This document shows, in pieces, positions 33,456 to 41,698 of a stretch of 64,000 nucleotides of DNA. Origin of the DNA: Thermoactinomyces sp. DSM 45891 (GTDB lineage Bacteria; Bacillota; Bacilli; Thermoactinomycetales; Thermoactinomycetaceae); NCBI RefSeq assembly GCF_900119485.1, contig NZ_FPJZ01000009.1, positions 1 through 64,000 on the forward strand, given 5' to 3'. A program made the translations under genes and the position numbers. The notes beneath the pieces are model-generated. The model saw nothing but the letters and a program-made list of their open reading frames with translations. It was not told the DNA's origin and did no database searches. Each line of letters opens with the position of its first letter. Within the stretch, counting starts at the first letter, position 1.

Positions 33456-33729
33456 GGCTTTTTCGTAGCTGTTCAGTATGTTCCATTTGATTTTCGATCA
33501 GTTGCGAAATCCCCAATAATATTCCTCCACCCACTGCAGATCCTATCCACCACATCAGAGCTATGGACCACACGAATTTAGATTTTGTTGTGGGGCCCAA
33601 TTCCGGGAGTACTAGACTTGGTGTCACTACTGATACATTTGCCAAAATAATGCCTGCGAGAAAGCCCACTATTAACACACCGAAACCGAACCGAAAAAGT
33701 AGTTTTTGAATATTAATCCGAGTATGCAT
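33439..33729 (-). CDS. Small two-helix membrane protein, unknown
   Basis: 96 aa, AAAGGAG before the ATG. Membrane helices at about 13-34 and 50-75 (WSIALMWWIGSAVGGGILLGI) and a charged C-terminal tail. No family recognised. It stands between the broken initiator gene and the segregation pair. Confidence 0.55.
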   Translation of the reverse strand: MHTRINIQKLLFRFGFGVLIVGFLAGIILANVSVVTPSLVLPELGPTTKSKFVWSIALMWWIGSAVGGGILLGISQLIENQMEHTEQLRKSQSRSF

Positions 33730-33808
33730 ATTATTTCTCCTTTAAATCATTAATCACATAATTTTATACCTAAGTATATATAATTTTCAATATTTAATTT
33801 GGTTAACA

Positions 33809-33847
33809 AAAAGAGTGCTATGACCATGACTGGTTCATAACACTTTT
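33809..33847 (-). terminator. Terminator of the ParM/ParR operon
   Basis: AGTGTTATGA and TCATAGCACT arms followed by CTTTTTG on the minus strand. Confidence 0.65.
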
Positions 33848-33858
33848 ATCATAACTGT

Positions 33859-34116
33859 TTAAAACTTATCAAATTTCTTTATAGGTAGTGGTTGACTTGT
33901 ATCTACTACCTCTGTGATCACTTTGTTTTCGTCATTGGAAACCCGAACAGTATCACGAGACATTATATATTTGCTTTCGTTCTTGTACCGATACATGGCC
34001 GTCATTGCAAACCACTTTAGTGGTATGTCATGCTTCTTTAGAAACTCATAAAGTTCTGGATCATCTTTCATTGTAATCTCTAGCTTGATATGAATTGGTT
34101 TATCATCTACAGACAT
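33859..34116 (-). CDS. ParR-like partition partner (small)
   Basis: 85 aa from the ATG at 34116 (GGGGGTG upstream); the longer frame overlaps the ParM gene. A short DNA-binding-size protein with IHIKLEITMKDDPELYEFLKKHD, downstream of and next to an actin-like ParM gene, the standard place of ParR/adaptor genes. No clear sequence signature, so the call rests mainly on context. Confidence 0.5.
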   Translation of the reverse strand: MSVDDKPIHIKLEITMKDDPELYEFLKKHDIPLKWFAMTAMYRYKNESKYIMSRDTVRVSNDENKVITEVVDTSQPLPIKKFDKF

Positions 34117-34132
34117 CGTAACACCCCCGATA

Positions 34133-35155
34133 CTATGTATAAAGACTATACAAATAGTATCCCTCGGAATTTGCACTTTGGCTATCACTTACTTTAACTG
34201 CATTTGGAACACCAATCAAGTGGCTTTTTAGTGGCTCATACAAAGCTTCTACCCCACCACCCGTAAAGATAACATAGTCAAAACTATCTAATGACTCCAT
34301 TCCCTTCAAACTTCCCATGATCTGTTGCGCTAATATTTCGAAGGCTTTTCGTTTCACTTCATCTACCTGTGGCTTTTCGAATATTCTTCCCCCGTATCGG
34401 ATACTATCACCAGAGAGAAGTGGTTGTTCAATCTCAAGGGGTTTGAGTTGATTTGTTAGACCCAATTCAAGCAGAATCCTTTTATAGGCGTCCACCATCG
34501 AGTAATTAAGAGTGAAATACCTTAATAATGTCATCCCATCAAGAACGGCCACATCAGTAGAGCCAAACCCGACATCAACGATAAGCTTTCTCCGAGAAGT
34601 TTCGATATCATGTCCGTTTTCTGTATATGACCCGTCATCATTCACCATCAGATTGAATAACGTTCCCAATGGTTGGAGGATTATCTCAACGTCAGAAATT
34701 TCAAATCGCCGAATTCCACCATTGACTACTACTCGGTGTGATCCCAACAATGCCTGCTGTATATACCGAGATACTTGTTCGTTCTTGTAATGATTAGCAG
34801 GGACACCCGTGGTCACTTTTATTTGGTCTCCATCATCTACTAATTGAGTGATAGCTAGAATAGAAGATAATTTGTAGAAGTGATTGGAGTAACGGTCAAT
34901 ATCCCGAGCTGTCGAAAATACCGATTCCATCGGGTCCCCTACTGTATAAAAAGAATCTCCGTAACCAAATATAAGATCTTCGGATTTTTTCGATCTTCGT
35001 CCAAAAACTTCTTCTCCTTTCAAACGTTCCCTCACTGCATTCAGATAACATATTCTACCGATAGAACTACGCCCTTTGACATAAGAATTGGCTACTTCAA
35101 ATCCTAAAACTTTTGTCTGCTTTTGTTGATAGGCATATGAGATCATCTTCTCCAT
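34133..35155 (-). CDS. parM: ParM-like actin-type segregation ATPase
   Basis: 340 aa. Actin-fold marks: KVLGFEVANSYVKG (phosphate 1-like), KLIVDVGFGSTDVAVLDG (phosphate 2), VIFTGGGVEALYEPL (adenosine motif). Related proteins polymerise to push plasmid or phage DNA apart or position it. A small partner gene follows 16 bases downstream and an AT-rich region with short repeats lies upstream (35160-35300), where a centromere would be. AAAGGAG precedes the ATG. Confidence 0.8.
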   Translation of the reverse strand: MEKMISYAYQQKQTKVLGFEVANSYVKGRSSIGRICYLNAVRERLKGEEVFGRRSKKSEDLIFGYGDSFYTVGDPMESVFSTARDIDRYSNHFYKLSSILAITQLVDDGDQIKVTTGVPANHYKNEQVSRYIQQALLGSHRVVVNGGIRRFEISDVEIILQPLGTLFNLMVNDDGSYTENGHDIETSRRKLIVDVGFGSTDVAVLDGMTLLRYFTLNYSMVDAYKRILLELGLTNQLKPLEIEQPLLSGDSIRYGGRIFEKPQVDEVKRKAFEILAQQIMGSLKGMESLDSFDYVIFTGGGVEALYEPLKSHLIGVPNAVKVSDSQSANSEGYYLYSLYT

Positions 35156-35159
35156 ACTA

Positions 35160-35300
35160 ATTATCTCCTTTTATATACTTTAATATAAAAAAGTATATTT
35201 ATCTATATTAAAAACCCGATAGTGAAACAATATCGCGGATTTTTAAATATGTAAATAGGGTAAATTGTATATTTTTTTATACTTATTTATACAAAGTGTT
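35160..35300. promoter_or_regulatory. AT-rich region upstream of parM, possible centromere, with terminator
   Basis: Repeated TATA/ATATTTA words (AAGTATATTT, TTGTATATTTTTTTATACT) and a hairpin CCGATA ... TATCGCGG (35207-35243) with T-tracts on both sides, which would end the 36265 gene transcript. Confidence 0.4.
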
Positions 35301-35302
35301 CT

Positions 35303-36265
35303 TTAGCAAAAACCACCTTGAGATATAGGATTTACACCACTAGAAATCCCATAGAAAGCCCTACGTTCTTCCATCTCTCGTTCAATAAAGGAGTCCTCTA
35401 GTGCTTGATATTTGTCGGATATCATGCCCTTCAGAGTGCCAACTAGATTCGCTCCAAAGGTTGTACGGATCTCTTTACGCTTGAACTTAGCTACTGACTT
35501 ACGAATTGCCTGAACCACTTCCTGTACATGAAGCTCATAGTGTTCTCCTACATTTCTTAGAGCACCTTTAATAGACTTCCATAGAGAGATAATTTCATCA
35601 GTCTGAAAGAAAGGTTTCAACTCATATACAACATCTTGTGGAACTCCACTTGCCAAGCAGTATTTTTCTTTTTCTGTTTCGTAAATACTATCATCTGACA
35701 CTTTATGTTCAGGTATATTGCTAATAGCTTTATTTATATTAGATAGATTTGTTAATGATTTATTAAAAGATTCTTTAGCCTCGAAATTAGTAGGTTCGCC
35801 CAAGGTAGGACAAGGGGTTTCGCCAATCTCTCGACCTGCATCTTCGACCTGCACACGACCTGCATTTTCGACCTGCATAGGTTCTTCCTTCGATTCTAAA
35901 GATGATATGTATTCTAGGTTAAACTGGTATATATTCGTTCCCTTTCCTCCTGCATGCATCCGGCGAGTTTCGTGAACAATGATGATCCCTTTCTCTTTCA
36001 ACCCTTTGATTCCTTTACGAAAAGCCCGCTCCTTCACTTTGACATGCTTGTCCTTCAACATCGTAGGAACTGTGGCCCAACAAACACCAGGTACTTTCGT
36101 AGAGTAGCGAGAGATGGTATATAGTACATCAATCTCACATGGTAGAAGATCCGTATATTTTACTACCGTATCAACATATAAGTCCTTTGATTTTACTGAA
36201 TCAAATACTTGTAGACCCAACTTGTGAATGATATGTTCGTCTAATCTAGTTGTCTTTATTTGCAT
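35303..36265 (-). CDS. Initiator-like winged-helix protein with internal iterons
   Basis: 320 aa. The N-terminal 115 residues look like a replication-initiator winged helix (LLPCEIDVLYTISRYS, WATVPTML, GIKGLKEKGIIIVHETRR). A low-complexity linker follows, then a helical C-terminal domain (residues 215-300). The linker DNA holds four direct CGACCTGCA repeats. An initiator gene carrying its origin is the lambda O arrangement. AGGAGG precedes the ATG and motif copy 10 lies 38 bases upstream. Confidence 0.65.
   Translation of the reverse strand: MQIKTTRLDEHIIHKLGLQVFDSVKSKDLYVDTVVKYTDLLPCEIDVLYTISRYSTKVPGVCWATVPTMLKDKHVKVKERAFRKGIKGLKEKGIIIVHETRRMHAGGKGTNIYQFNLEYISSLESKEEPMQVENAGRVQVEDAGREIGETPCPTLGEPTNFEAKESFNKSLTNLSNINKAISNIPEHKVSDDSIYETEKEKYCLASGVPQDVVYELKPFFQTDEIISLWKSIKGALRNVGEHYELHVQEVVQAIRKSVAKFKRKEIRTTFGANLVGTLKGMISDKYQALEDSFIEREMEERRAFYGISSGVNPISQGGFC
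35832..35877. repeat. Four CGACCTGCA iterons inside the initiator-like gene
   Basis: Exact 9-mers at 35832, 35845, 35856 and 35869 (spacing 13, 11, 13). They encode the repeated QVENAGR/QVEDAGR peptide. Candidate replication origin. Confidence 0.6.
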
Positions 36266-36302
36266 ACGAAAAAACCTCCTGAATAGCCCATGTAATTACC
36301 TA

Positions 36303-36328
36303 AGCGCAGAAGGTCGTCAAAAAAAGAC
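36303..36328 (-). promoter_or_regulatory. Phage 26-bp bipartite promoter-like motif, copy 10
   Basis: GTCTTTTTTT-N10-TGCGCT on the minus strand, before the initiator-like gene. Confidence 0.5.
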
Positions 36329-36388
36329 ATTTATTTTAAGAAAGATTTCATAGTCAACTTATTAACATACCTAAATAGGCTGTTACTG

Positions 36389-36418
36389 TTGACAACTTTC
36401 TCATCTCATAAATATAAT
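36389..36418 (+). promoter_or_regulatory. Strong sigma-A promoter (small RNA 1)
   Basis: TTGACA, 18-bp spacer, TATAAT. Confidence 0.7.
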
Positions 36419-36424
36419 ACGAGT

Positions 36425-36582
36425 ATCAAACAGAAGAAACTTTGCTAAATTGATTCTACTGTTTGTGTGCTGAATGACCTTCTGTTCCTTAGAGTGCAAT
36501 CCAAGGGCAGATATTCGAACGATTCTTGCCAAAGAAACGTTCAACGAAAAGCTTGGGATGCGCCACATTCCGAGCTTTTTCG
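36425..36582 (+). ncRNA. Candidate small RNA 1
   Basis: From the consensus promoter at 36389 to a hairpin AAAAGCTTGGGA ... TTCCGAGCTTTT ending in TTTTT (36547-36580). About 155 bases with no ORF that has a ribosome site. It lies between two minus-strand modules and is read on the opposite strand. Confidence 0.5.
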
Positions 36583-36629
36583 ATATGATCTGAATATATC
36601 ACTCTCTCAATTTACTGGTCAATTACTAT

Positions 36630-36658
36630 TTGCTGAGGTTTTCAGACTTTGATATAAT
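36630..36658 (+). promoter_or_regulatory. Sigma-A promoter (small RNA 2)
   Basis: TTGCTG, 17-bp spacer, TATAAT. Confidence 0.5.
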
Positions 36659-36664
36659 CAAAAA

Positions 36665-36780
36665 TGTAGCCTACTGGGCGGAATATTTCCTCCATACAAG
36701 TGATGTCGTACACATGCAGTAGGCTACACCACTACATATACAAAAAAACGGACCCCATGCGAATATGCACAGGGTCCTTT
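36665..36780 (+). ncRNA. Candidate small RNA 2 with 12-bp closing stem
   Basis: Begins at TGTAGCCTACTG (36665-36676), whose perfect complement CAGTAGGCTACA lies at 36717-36728, 7 bases after a TATAAT. The terminator-like hairpin at 36750-36777 would end it. Confidence 0.35.
36741..36777 (-). terminator. Terminator of the late/lysis operon
   Basis: GGACCC and GGGTCC arms followed by GTTTTTTTG on the minus strand, directly after the holin gene. Confidence 0.75.
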
Positions 36781-36786
36781 CGATTT

Positions 36787-37029
36787 CTATTCGATAATTT
36801 TATTTTTGTCCGAATCAGGTGTTGGAACTGGATTAGGATCACGAACAATTCCGACCGCACACAGAATACCAATCACTATGTTAATAGTATCCGTGTGTTT
36901 TTGAACGGCTACAGCATCGATTGCTCCGAGGTTTACTAAAAGCCCGATCACTAACGATCCTAACAACAACAGGGTTGTTTTATTTGTTAAACGACTCAAG
37001 ATATCTTTGTATGACATATGCATTTTCAC
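36787..37029 (-). CDS. Holin (phi LC3-like)
   Basis: 80 aa. Two hydrophobic stretches (TTLLLLGSLVIGLLVNLGAI and INIVIGILCAVGIV), the short VRDPNPVP turn where this family has a TDPTT-type motif, and a charged tail. It forms membrane holes to release the endolysin encoded just upstream. GAGGGGAGG precedes the ATG. Last gene of the late operon. Confidence 0.8.
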   Translation of the reverse strand: MKMHMSYKDILSRLTNKTTLLLLGSLVIGLLVNLGAIDAVAVQKHTDTINIVIGILCAVGIVRDPNPVPTPDSDKNKIIE

Positions 37030-37050
37030 CTCCCCTCGTTACTAACCGTC

Positions 37051-37779
37051 CTACCAAAACATGGAGCGCCAAGTTTTAACTCCGACTATTCCATCTGCCG
37101 CTAACTTACGGGCTTTCTGATAAGCGATAACCTTAGCCCTCGTTTCCCTGCCGAAAATGCCATCTACTTTGGCTCCAATTTTGTGTTGCACTCGTTTTAC
37201 ATCATTTCCTCTCATCATTGGAGATCGTAGACGCATATTACGACTAAAGTTTGTGTCCATATAAGACGGTTGGCTTGAAGATGTTGAAGAAGTGGAAACA
37301 GTCGAAGAAGAACCGATTGATCGCACCCATGAATCCCAATTACGAAGGATATTTCGTGGACAATTCTTTTTTGTCCAGCGACTATGGGGTACGACATTGG
37401 ACAATGGAATGCTCCACTTCTTCATGAGGTGACGAACAAGTTCTTTCGCATTCTCTTGAGCTTTCGAGAAGTTACCATCTGCATTTACGCAAATTTCGAT
37501 GCTAATAGAAAAGCGATTTCCTGTTCCATTAGCACCATCGGTACATGCCCAAGCTATTTCGTTATCAGGGACACTTTGCCAGATCTCGTTTTCATCGACA
37601 CTATAGTGCCAGCTAGCCGTTCTATCATTCCCTCGATATTGTAAATTCGCATGAGCTTTAGCATTGGCTCCACGTCTTGTGTTATCCGTTTCATGGATCG
37701 TAATGTATTTTGGAGTACGTTTGGTTTGGGGTCTATTTCGTCTGTTACTAGATGGGATGATTTTTTGTTGAATATTGAT
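37051..37779 (-). CDS. Endolysin: N-acetylmuramoyl-L-alanine amidase, apparent AUC start
   Basis: 242 aa. Amidase_2 domain with zinc ligands and core in order: TPKYITIHETDN, NDRTASWHYSVDENEIWQSV, ISIEICVNADG, VPHSRWTKKNCP. A Ser/Thr linker and a C-terminal peptidoglycan-binding repeat follow (VKRVQHKIGAKVDGIFGRET, IVGVKTWRSMFW). The only ATG in frame (37425) lies after two of the zinc-site segments. An in-frame TAG, AGGAGG and then ATC with 8-base spacing mark 37779 as start; the ATT at 37773 is an alternative. Confidence 0.85.
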   Translation of the reverse strand: MNIQQKIIPSSNRRNRPQTKRTPKYITIHETDNTRRGANAKAHANLQYRGNDRTASWHYSVDENEIWQSVPDNEIAWACTDGANGTGNRFSISIEICVNADGNFSKAQENAKELVRHLMKKWSIPLSNVVPHSRWTKKNCPRNILRNWDSWVRSIGSSSTVSTSSTSSSQPSYMDTNFSRNMRLRSPMMRGNDVKRVQHKIGAKVDGIFGRETRAKVIAYQKARKLAADGIVGVKTWRSMFW

Positions 37780-37791
37780 AGATATTTCCTC

Positions 37792-38139
37792 CTAGTTGAA
37801 AATTGGAATTGCCAGCTTGATCCCGATGATCGCTCCGAGGATTACGATTAAAGCCCCGACGATTCGGACAAGGTTAAAAACTAAGGACCACGTATTCTGG
37901 AGAAATGTCTCCTGACGTGGCCCGAATGCTTTTACTTCTGTTTTCACTTCATCTACTGTCTTTCTGATCTCATCCATACGTCTCTCGAGCTTGTTGACTC
38001 GAAGAACTGCATCGGAAGCTTCGCTACCTACTTCACTGATCTGATTCCTTAAACTTGATAAGTCTTTCCGAATCTTTTCGTGTTCTTTCTCTACATAATC
38101 GACACGACCTAGTAGAATCTCGTTGTCTATTGTGGCGAT
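37792..38139 (-). CDS. XhlA-like holin-associated protein, apparent AUC start
   Basis: 115 aa if started at ATC 38139, seven bases after GAGGGGG. Long charged coiled coil (DYVEKEHEKIRKDLSSLRNQ, EASDAVLRVNKLERRMDEIR) and one C-terminal membrane helix (LVFNLVRIVGALIVILGAIIG), the XhlA layout. The first usual start, ATG 37977, gives only 61 aa and cuts the coiled coil. It overlaps the endolysin ribosome site. It probably helps the holin in lysis. Confidence 0.7.
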   Translation of the reverse strand: MATIDNEILLGRVDYVEKEHEKIRKDLSSLRNQISEVGSEASDAVLRVNKLERRMDEIRKTVDEVKTEVKAFGPRQETFLQNTWSLVFNLVRIVGALIVILGAIIGIKLAIPIFN

Positions 38140-38157
38140 GAAATCACCCCCTCTACA

Positions 38158-38187
38158 TAAGAAAAAGAGAGCCTTTTTAAGCTCTCT
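38158..38187 (-). terminator. Hairpin terminator ahead of the lysis genes
   Basis: GAGAGC-TTAAAAAG-GCTCTC followed by TTTTTC on the minus strand, overlapping the stop of the small tail gene; it may hold back lysis gene expression. Confidence 0.65.
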
Positions 38188-38308
38188 CCACCAATTCTAT
38201 GTACCCAAGAAGGATCAAAGCTGTCTTCACTTCTTGTTGCAACCTTTCGGGTACATCATCTATTTTTTTGTAGCCCCTAATAATCAGAATTACGTACACT
38301 TCGACCAC
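38177..38308 (-). CDS. Small XkdX/CD1375-like phage protein
   Basis: 43 aa, GTG start at 38308 with GGGGTG upstream: MVEVYVILIIRGYKKIDDVP then ERLQQEV. This short protein type (KVYVxLIxKGxKTxxxVPExLxxxV) is regularly found between tail fibre and lysis genes of Gram-positive siphophages. Function unknown. Confidence 0.65.
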   Translation of the reverse strand: MVEVYVILIIRGYKKIDDVPERLQQEVKTALILLGYIELVERA

Positions 38309-38324
38309 GTTCGGAATCACCCCA

Positions 38325-38666
38325 CTAGATCACTCCTTTTTTGACAAGCGATTCGTATAGTTCTGCTATAGCTTGGAGTGCAATAACACTTTCCTTTGAT
38401 TGATCTACCTTTCGAAGCTCGGATTTTTTGTCTAATGATTTCAAAAGAACAAGATCCGCATTCGTACCCTTTTCGATCTCTACCATTCCGTCTAGATCAA
38501 TAGATTTGATTAAACAGAAATCCATATCAAATTTTCCTAGTGATCCGTTTGTCCATGAAACATGAAAAGACCCGTCTGGATCGGCTGACCATTCGGGCGA
38601 TGAAATATTATCTATTCGATCGAATACAAGGCCACTGCCCTCAAAAATGAGGAGAGTATATGTCAT
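38325..38666 (-). CDS. Small tail-region protein, unknown
   Basis: 113 aa from the ATG at 38666 (AGGAGG upstream). Beta-rich first half (LLIFEGSGLVFDRIDNIS, FHVSWTNGS) and helical end (SVIALQAIAELYESLVKKG). Its place after the tail tip protein and before the small XkdX-like gene suggests a tail fibre or chaperone-like part. No family recognised. Confidence 0.55.
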   Translation of the reverse strand: MTYTLLIFEGSGLVFDRIDNISSPEWSADPDGSFHVSWTNGSLGKFDMDFCLIKSIDLDGMVEIEKGTNADLVLLKSLDKKSELRKVDQSKESVIALQAIAELYESLVKKGVI

Positions 38667-38676
38667 ATGCATCCTC

Positions 38677-41664
38677 CTATTTCTTGTACTTGATTTCTAG
38701 AGTTGCGGAGCCATTGAAAATCATATATGGAGAGCCATCCTTTTCAAATATCGCGATACCTTTTGCATCTCCATCTTTCAAGGACTCTCCCCACGAGGTA
38801 GGAAGTGTAACCCACTTGTCGTCTCCCCATTTAAATCCTGTCGGAGATGTTGAACTTGATAGATCAGGTTCTCCTTTCGGTGGACTAGAATAGTTGTGGG
38901 TTCGAAAAGTAGGAGTATTAGAAGAAGAGTTTCCGCCCTCGGATCGACGAGATACACGTAACCGAATAGAGGTAATTTCTTTGGAAGAGGAAAGAGTAGA
39001 TCGGATAGATGCGTCATTGAAGAACCAGAGTCCCATGTGGTTTCCGTAGCCATACGAACCTTGATAAACATAGGAGTTGTCCGATCTCCATCCATACTTT
39101 GTACGCCATGATTTTGAAGATGTTGAAGAAAAGGTATCTGTATATTCCTTGACTGTCTGCGGTGGTGGAGTTGGAATTTCAGTACCACCTGCACTCCCAC
39201 TTGACGGAGCATTTCGGATTTCACCACTGTTTCCTGTTCGAGTAAGAACTTTTCCAACTGGGATAGTCCCGTCTATGGAAACTGTAGCACCAAAAAAAGC
39301 TCCTACAGAACAATCGGGACGTTTTTCATCATCAGATTTGTTTGATCCAAGCGAGCCACCGATTGCATCTATGACCACAATTTGAGATGCATACCCTGCC
39401 AGAATTGCATACTCTTTAGCTCCCCAAAACTCACATTTATGCAAGAAAACCATAGAGTTGTCGTTCATATGAATTCCATAAATTGCTTCATAATCTGAAT
39501 ACGTTTTTAAGTATTTGAAATATACATACAAGCTTCTAGAAACAAGAACAGGTGTCTTAAATTCACCAGGCTTTCGGTTGACAGTAAGGTTAAATATGTT
39601 TACTTCTGATGTACAATTAAGTACTGTTAAAGTCCCCATCAATTCAAAAGATGGTGTAAAGTCCAAACGTATAACTCCTGGGCCAAAGAAGCCATATAGC
39701 GAAAGGTCTTCTGTTGTATTTGTTCCAGAAATTTTCAGTTCGACAAAACCTTCATTGTACTTCGGTAAAGCATCGATAACTGTCTGGATCGAACGAAATG
39801 GCTTCTCTGGTGTTCCGTTCCCTGTTTCGTCGCTTCCATCAGAGCAATGGATATGGATCGTTCTGTTCTTTTTACTAGCAGAAACTACAGAAGAACTAAC
39901 GACTTCGCCTGCGATGATTTTTTTTACACCTAAGTCATCCGAATTCGCATCGATAACACGATTCCCTTCACCATTTAGCACAACAATTTTGTGGTCATTA
40001 GAAACCTGTATAGATCCCGAAATATTTTCTCCTGGTAACGTGAAAGATGAAGGAAGATCCCCTTCAATGTTTAATCCCTTCGCACTGAGATCAGCAAAAT
40101 AATAATAATGATCACTATCATTGATTCCATCCCTCTGTCCTGCACCCGTTATCAAAAGACTTCCAGCATCAATCGGATATTGAACGGATTTGTTCTCGAA
40201 TCTCTTGACCATGCCACCAATCCAACCGCCATCTACGCCGATCCAGTAATCCCCGACATCCGGAACTTGTAGGTCTAGGTCTACTAGATTCTCTCCCTTT
40301 TTCAGAAGAACAGATCGACTAGATATTATGGAATTCGTAGCCTCTGCATAAAGAGAAATAGTTCCTAACACATTATCTGAATCACTTATTAGTATCGTAG
40401 TGCCTAAATGAATCGGTTCACTCACCCGAAGATGTATACCGTACCCTTTGACATCATTGTGGAAATCACCAGTGTCTTCGGATCGGGGGGTACGTATTCG
40501 AAAGTGGGTCCCGATACGTCTCGCAGTTTCGATGATATTCTCTATTGCTTTATTTCGTAAGTTTTGTTGTAGTTCGGATATTTTCGAAGGGATGGATATA
40601 AATTGAGGGATATGTTCACCAAGAATACAGGAGTCTTGAGTCGGATCTGTATAGGATCGAATCAGTTCAATGATCCTCGAAGAAAGGTATATTTCGGGGA
40701 TTATGGCTCGGTCTATGGTATCAAGTCCGTCACCGAGTCTAACAGATTTATGGGCATAACCTGCAACGTGTTCAAGTAGAATAACATCAACCTCATAACT
40801 ATATAAAGGCTTCTTTCTTCGTTCTAGCTCTTTTAATGCTTGATCTTTCAATGCTCTAGGACTCGTGGCAGTGTCAGATTCAAATACTCCGAAGAGATGT
40901 TTCCCTGAATGACTCCAACGATCTCTTGCTTCGTTATCCCCAATCCAATCGATACCATTGTTGACGGGTTGGATTGTCATTCTCTTCCCATCTTTTTCGG
41001 GACCAAGTGCGATCAGGGCGGTCACAAGCTCGGACGAGTCTTCAATTCGTCTAAGACCTTGGATGTCTCTTTCGTACTCGAACCGCTTCCCTGTACGTTT
41101 TCCACGACGGTCAATGAAGTGTACGTATCGCTTATTAATTCGGTTATTCTTCATCTCAATCGTGAAGTAAAACTCTGCTGAAAACTTTTTCTTGAGTAAA
41201 TGAAGACCTTGAAGGGCTGTCTCATAGTCTTTAAATTCAATAGTCTCGGCTCCTACAAATGACACTTCCCCCTTCTCCCATTGAGATCCATTGAGTATAT
41301 AGTCAAGAGCTTGTGAAGCTGTGTATCCTGAAAGTATTCTCGGTCGGATTATATCAGTTAATAATTCACTAGTAGCTGCATTTTCACAATATACCTTTTT
41401 GATATACTTTCCTTCACTTTGGTTCTCTTCAACACGTTTTATTTTGAATAGAATGATGTTGTTGTCGAAATCTCTTCTGGCAATAAAGTTCTCGGCCACT
41501 AGAAATAGAGAGTTTGGATGAGTGGAATCGGTCTCAAACTCATATGTAGAAAGAACATCATACAGGTTTTCGCGATGACGGTCGTTCCAATATGAAAGGC
41601 TTGATTGTCCACCATCCCCGAGTGTAGCTACAATTCGTTCAGTTACGTCTAGTACATAGATCAT
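38677..41664 (-). CDS. Tail tip / tail-associated receptor-binding protein with beta-helix
   Basis: 995 aa. The N-terminal 370 residues fit siphophage tail endopeptidase/hub proteins (ReqiPepy6 gp37-like: IVATLGDGGQSSLSYWNDRH, ENAATSELLTDIIRPRIL, YALHLLKKKFSAEFYF-like stretch here LQGLHLLKKKFSAEFYF). A helical linker, a beta-rich part and a pectin-lyase-like segment follow (GNGTPEKPFRSIQTVIDALP, about 630-790). The last 130 residues are beta-rich and probably bind the host surface. GGGGGA precedes the ATG. Confidence 0.8.
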   Translation of the reverse strand: MIYVLDVTERIVATLGDGGQSSLSYWNDRHRENLYDVLSTYEFETDSTHPNSLFLVAENFIARRDFDNNIILFKIKRVEENQSEGKYIKKVYCENAATSELLTDIIRPRILSGYTASQALDYILNGSQWEKGEVSFVGAETIEFKDYETALQGLHLLKKKFSAEFYFTIEMKNNRINKRYVHFIDRRGKRTGKRFEYERDIQGLRRIEDSSELVTALIALGPEKDGKRMTIQPVNNGIDWIGDNEARDRWSHSGKHLFGVFESDTATSPRALKDQALKELERRKKPLYSYEVDVILLEHVAGYAHKSVRLGDGLDTIDRAIIPEIYLSSRIIELIRSYTDPTQDSCILGEHIPQFISIPSKISELQQNLRNKAIENIIETARRIGTHFRIRTPRSEDTGDFHNDVKGYGIHLRVSEPIHLGTTILISDSDNVLGTISLYAEATNSIISSRSVLLKKGENLVDLDLQVPDVGDYWIGVDGGWIGGMVKRFENKSVQYPIDAGSLLITGAGQRDGINDSDHYYYFADLSAKGLNIEGDLPSSFTLPGENISGSIQVSNDHKIVVLNGEGNRVIDANSDDLGVKKIIAGEVVSSSVVSASKKNRTIHIHCSDGSDETGNGTPEKPFRSIQTVIDALPKYNEGFVELKISGTNTTEDLSLYGFFGPGVIRLDFTPSFELMGTLTVLNCTSEVNIFNLTVNRKPGEFKTPVLVSRSLYVYFKYLKTYSDYEAIYGIHMNDNSMVFLHKCEFWGAKEYAILAGYASQIVVIDAIGGSLGSNKSDDEKRPDCSVGAFFGATVSIDGTIPVGKVLTRTGNSGEIRNAPSSGSAGGTEIPTPPPQTVKEYTDTFSSTSSKSWRTKYGWRSDNSYVYQGSYGYGNHMGLWFFNDASIRSTLSSSKEITSIRLRVSRRSEGGNSSSNTPTFRTHNYSSPPKGEPDLSSSTSPTGFKWGDDKWVTLPTSWGESLKDGDAKGIAIFEKDGSPYMIFNGSATLEIKYKK

Positions 41665-41698
41665 CGCAATCCCCCTTTACAACGAAAAAAAGACCATA

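Noticed and set aside
36467..36652. Plus-strand 61-codon ORF in the small RNA region
   Set aside because: No ribosome site, and it spans the terminator of small RNA 1.
36389..36780. Arbitrium-type (aimR-aimP-aimX) communication locus
   Set aside because: No AimR-like TPR protein and no short secreted peptide gene beside the promoters.
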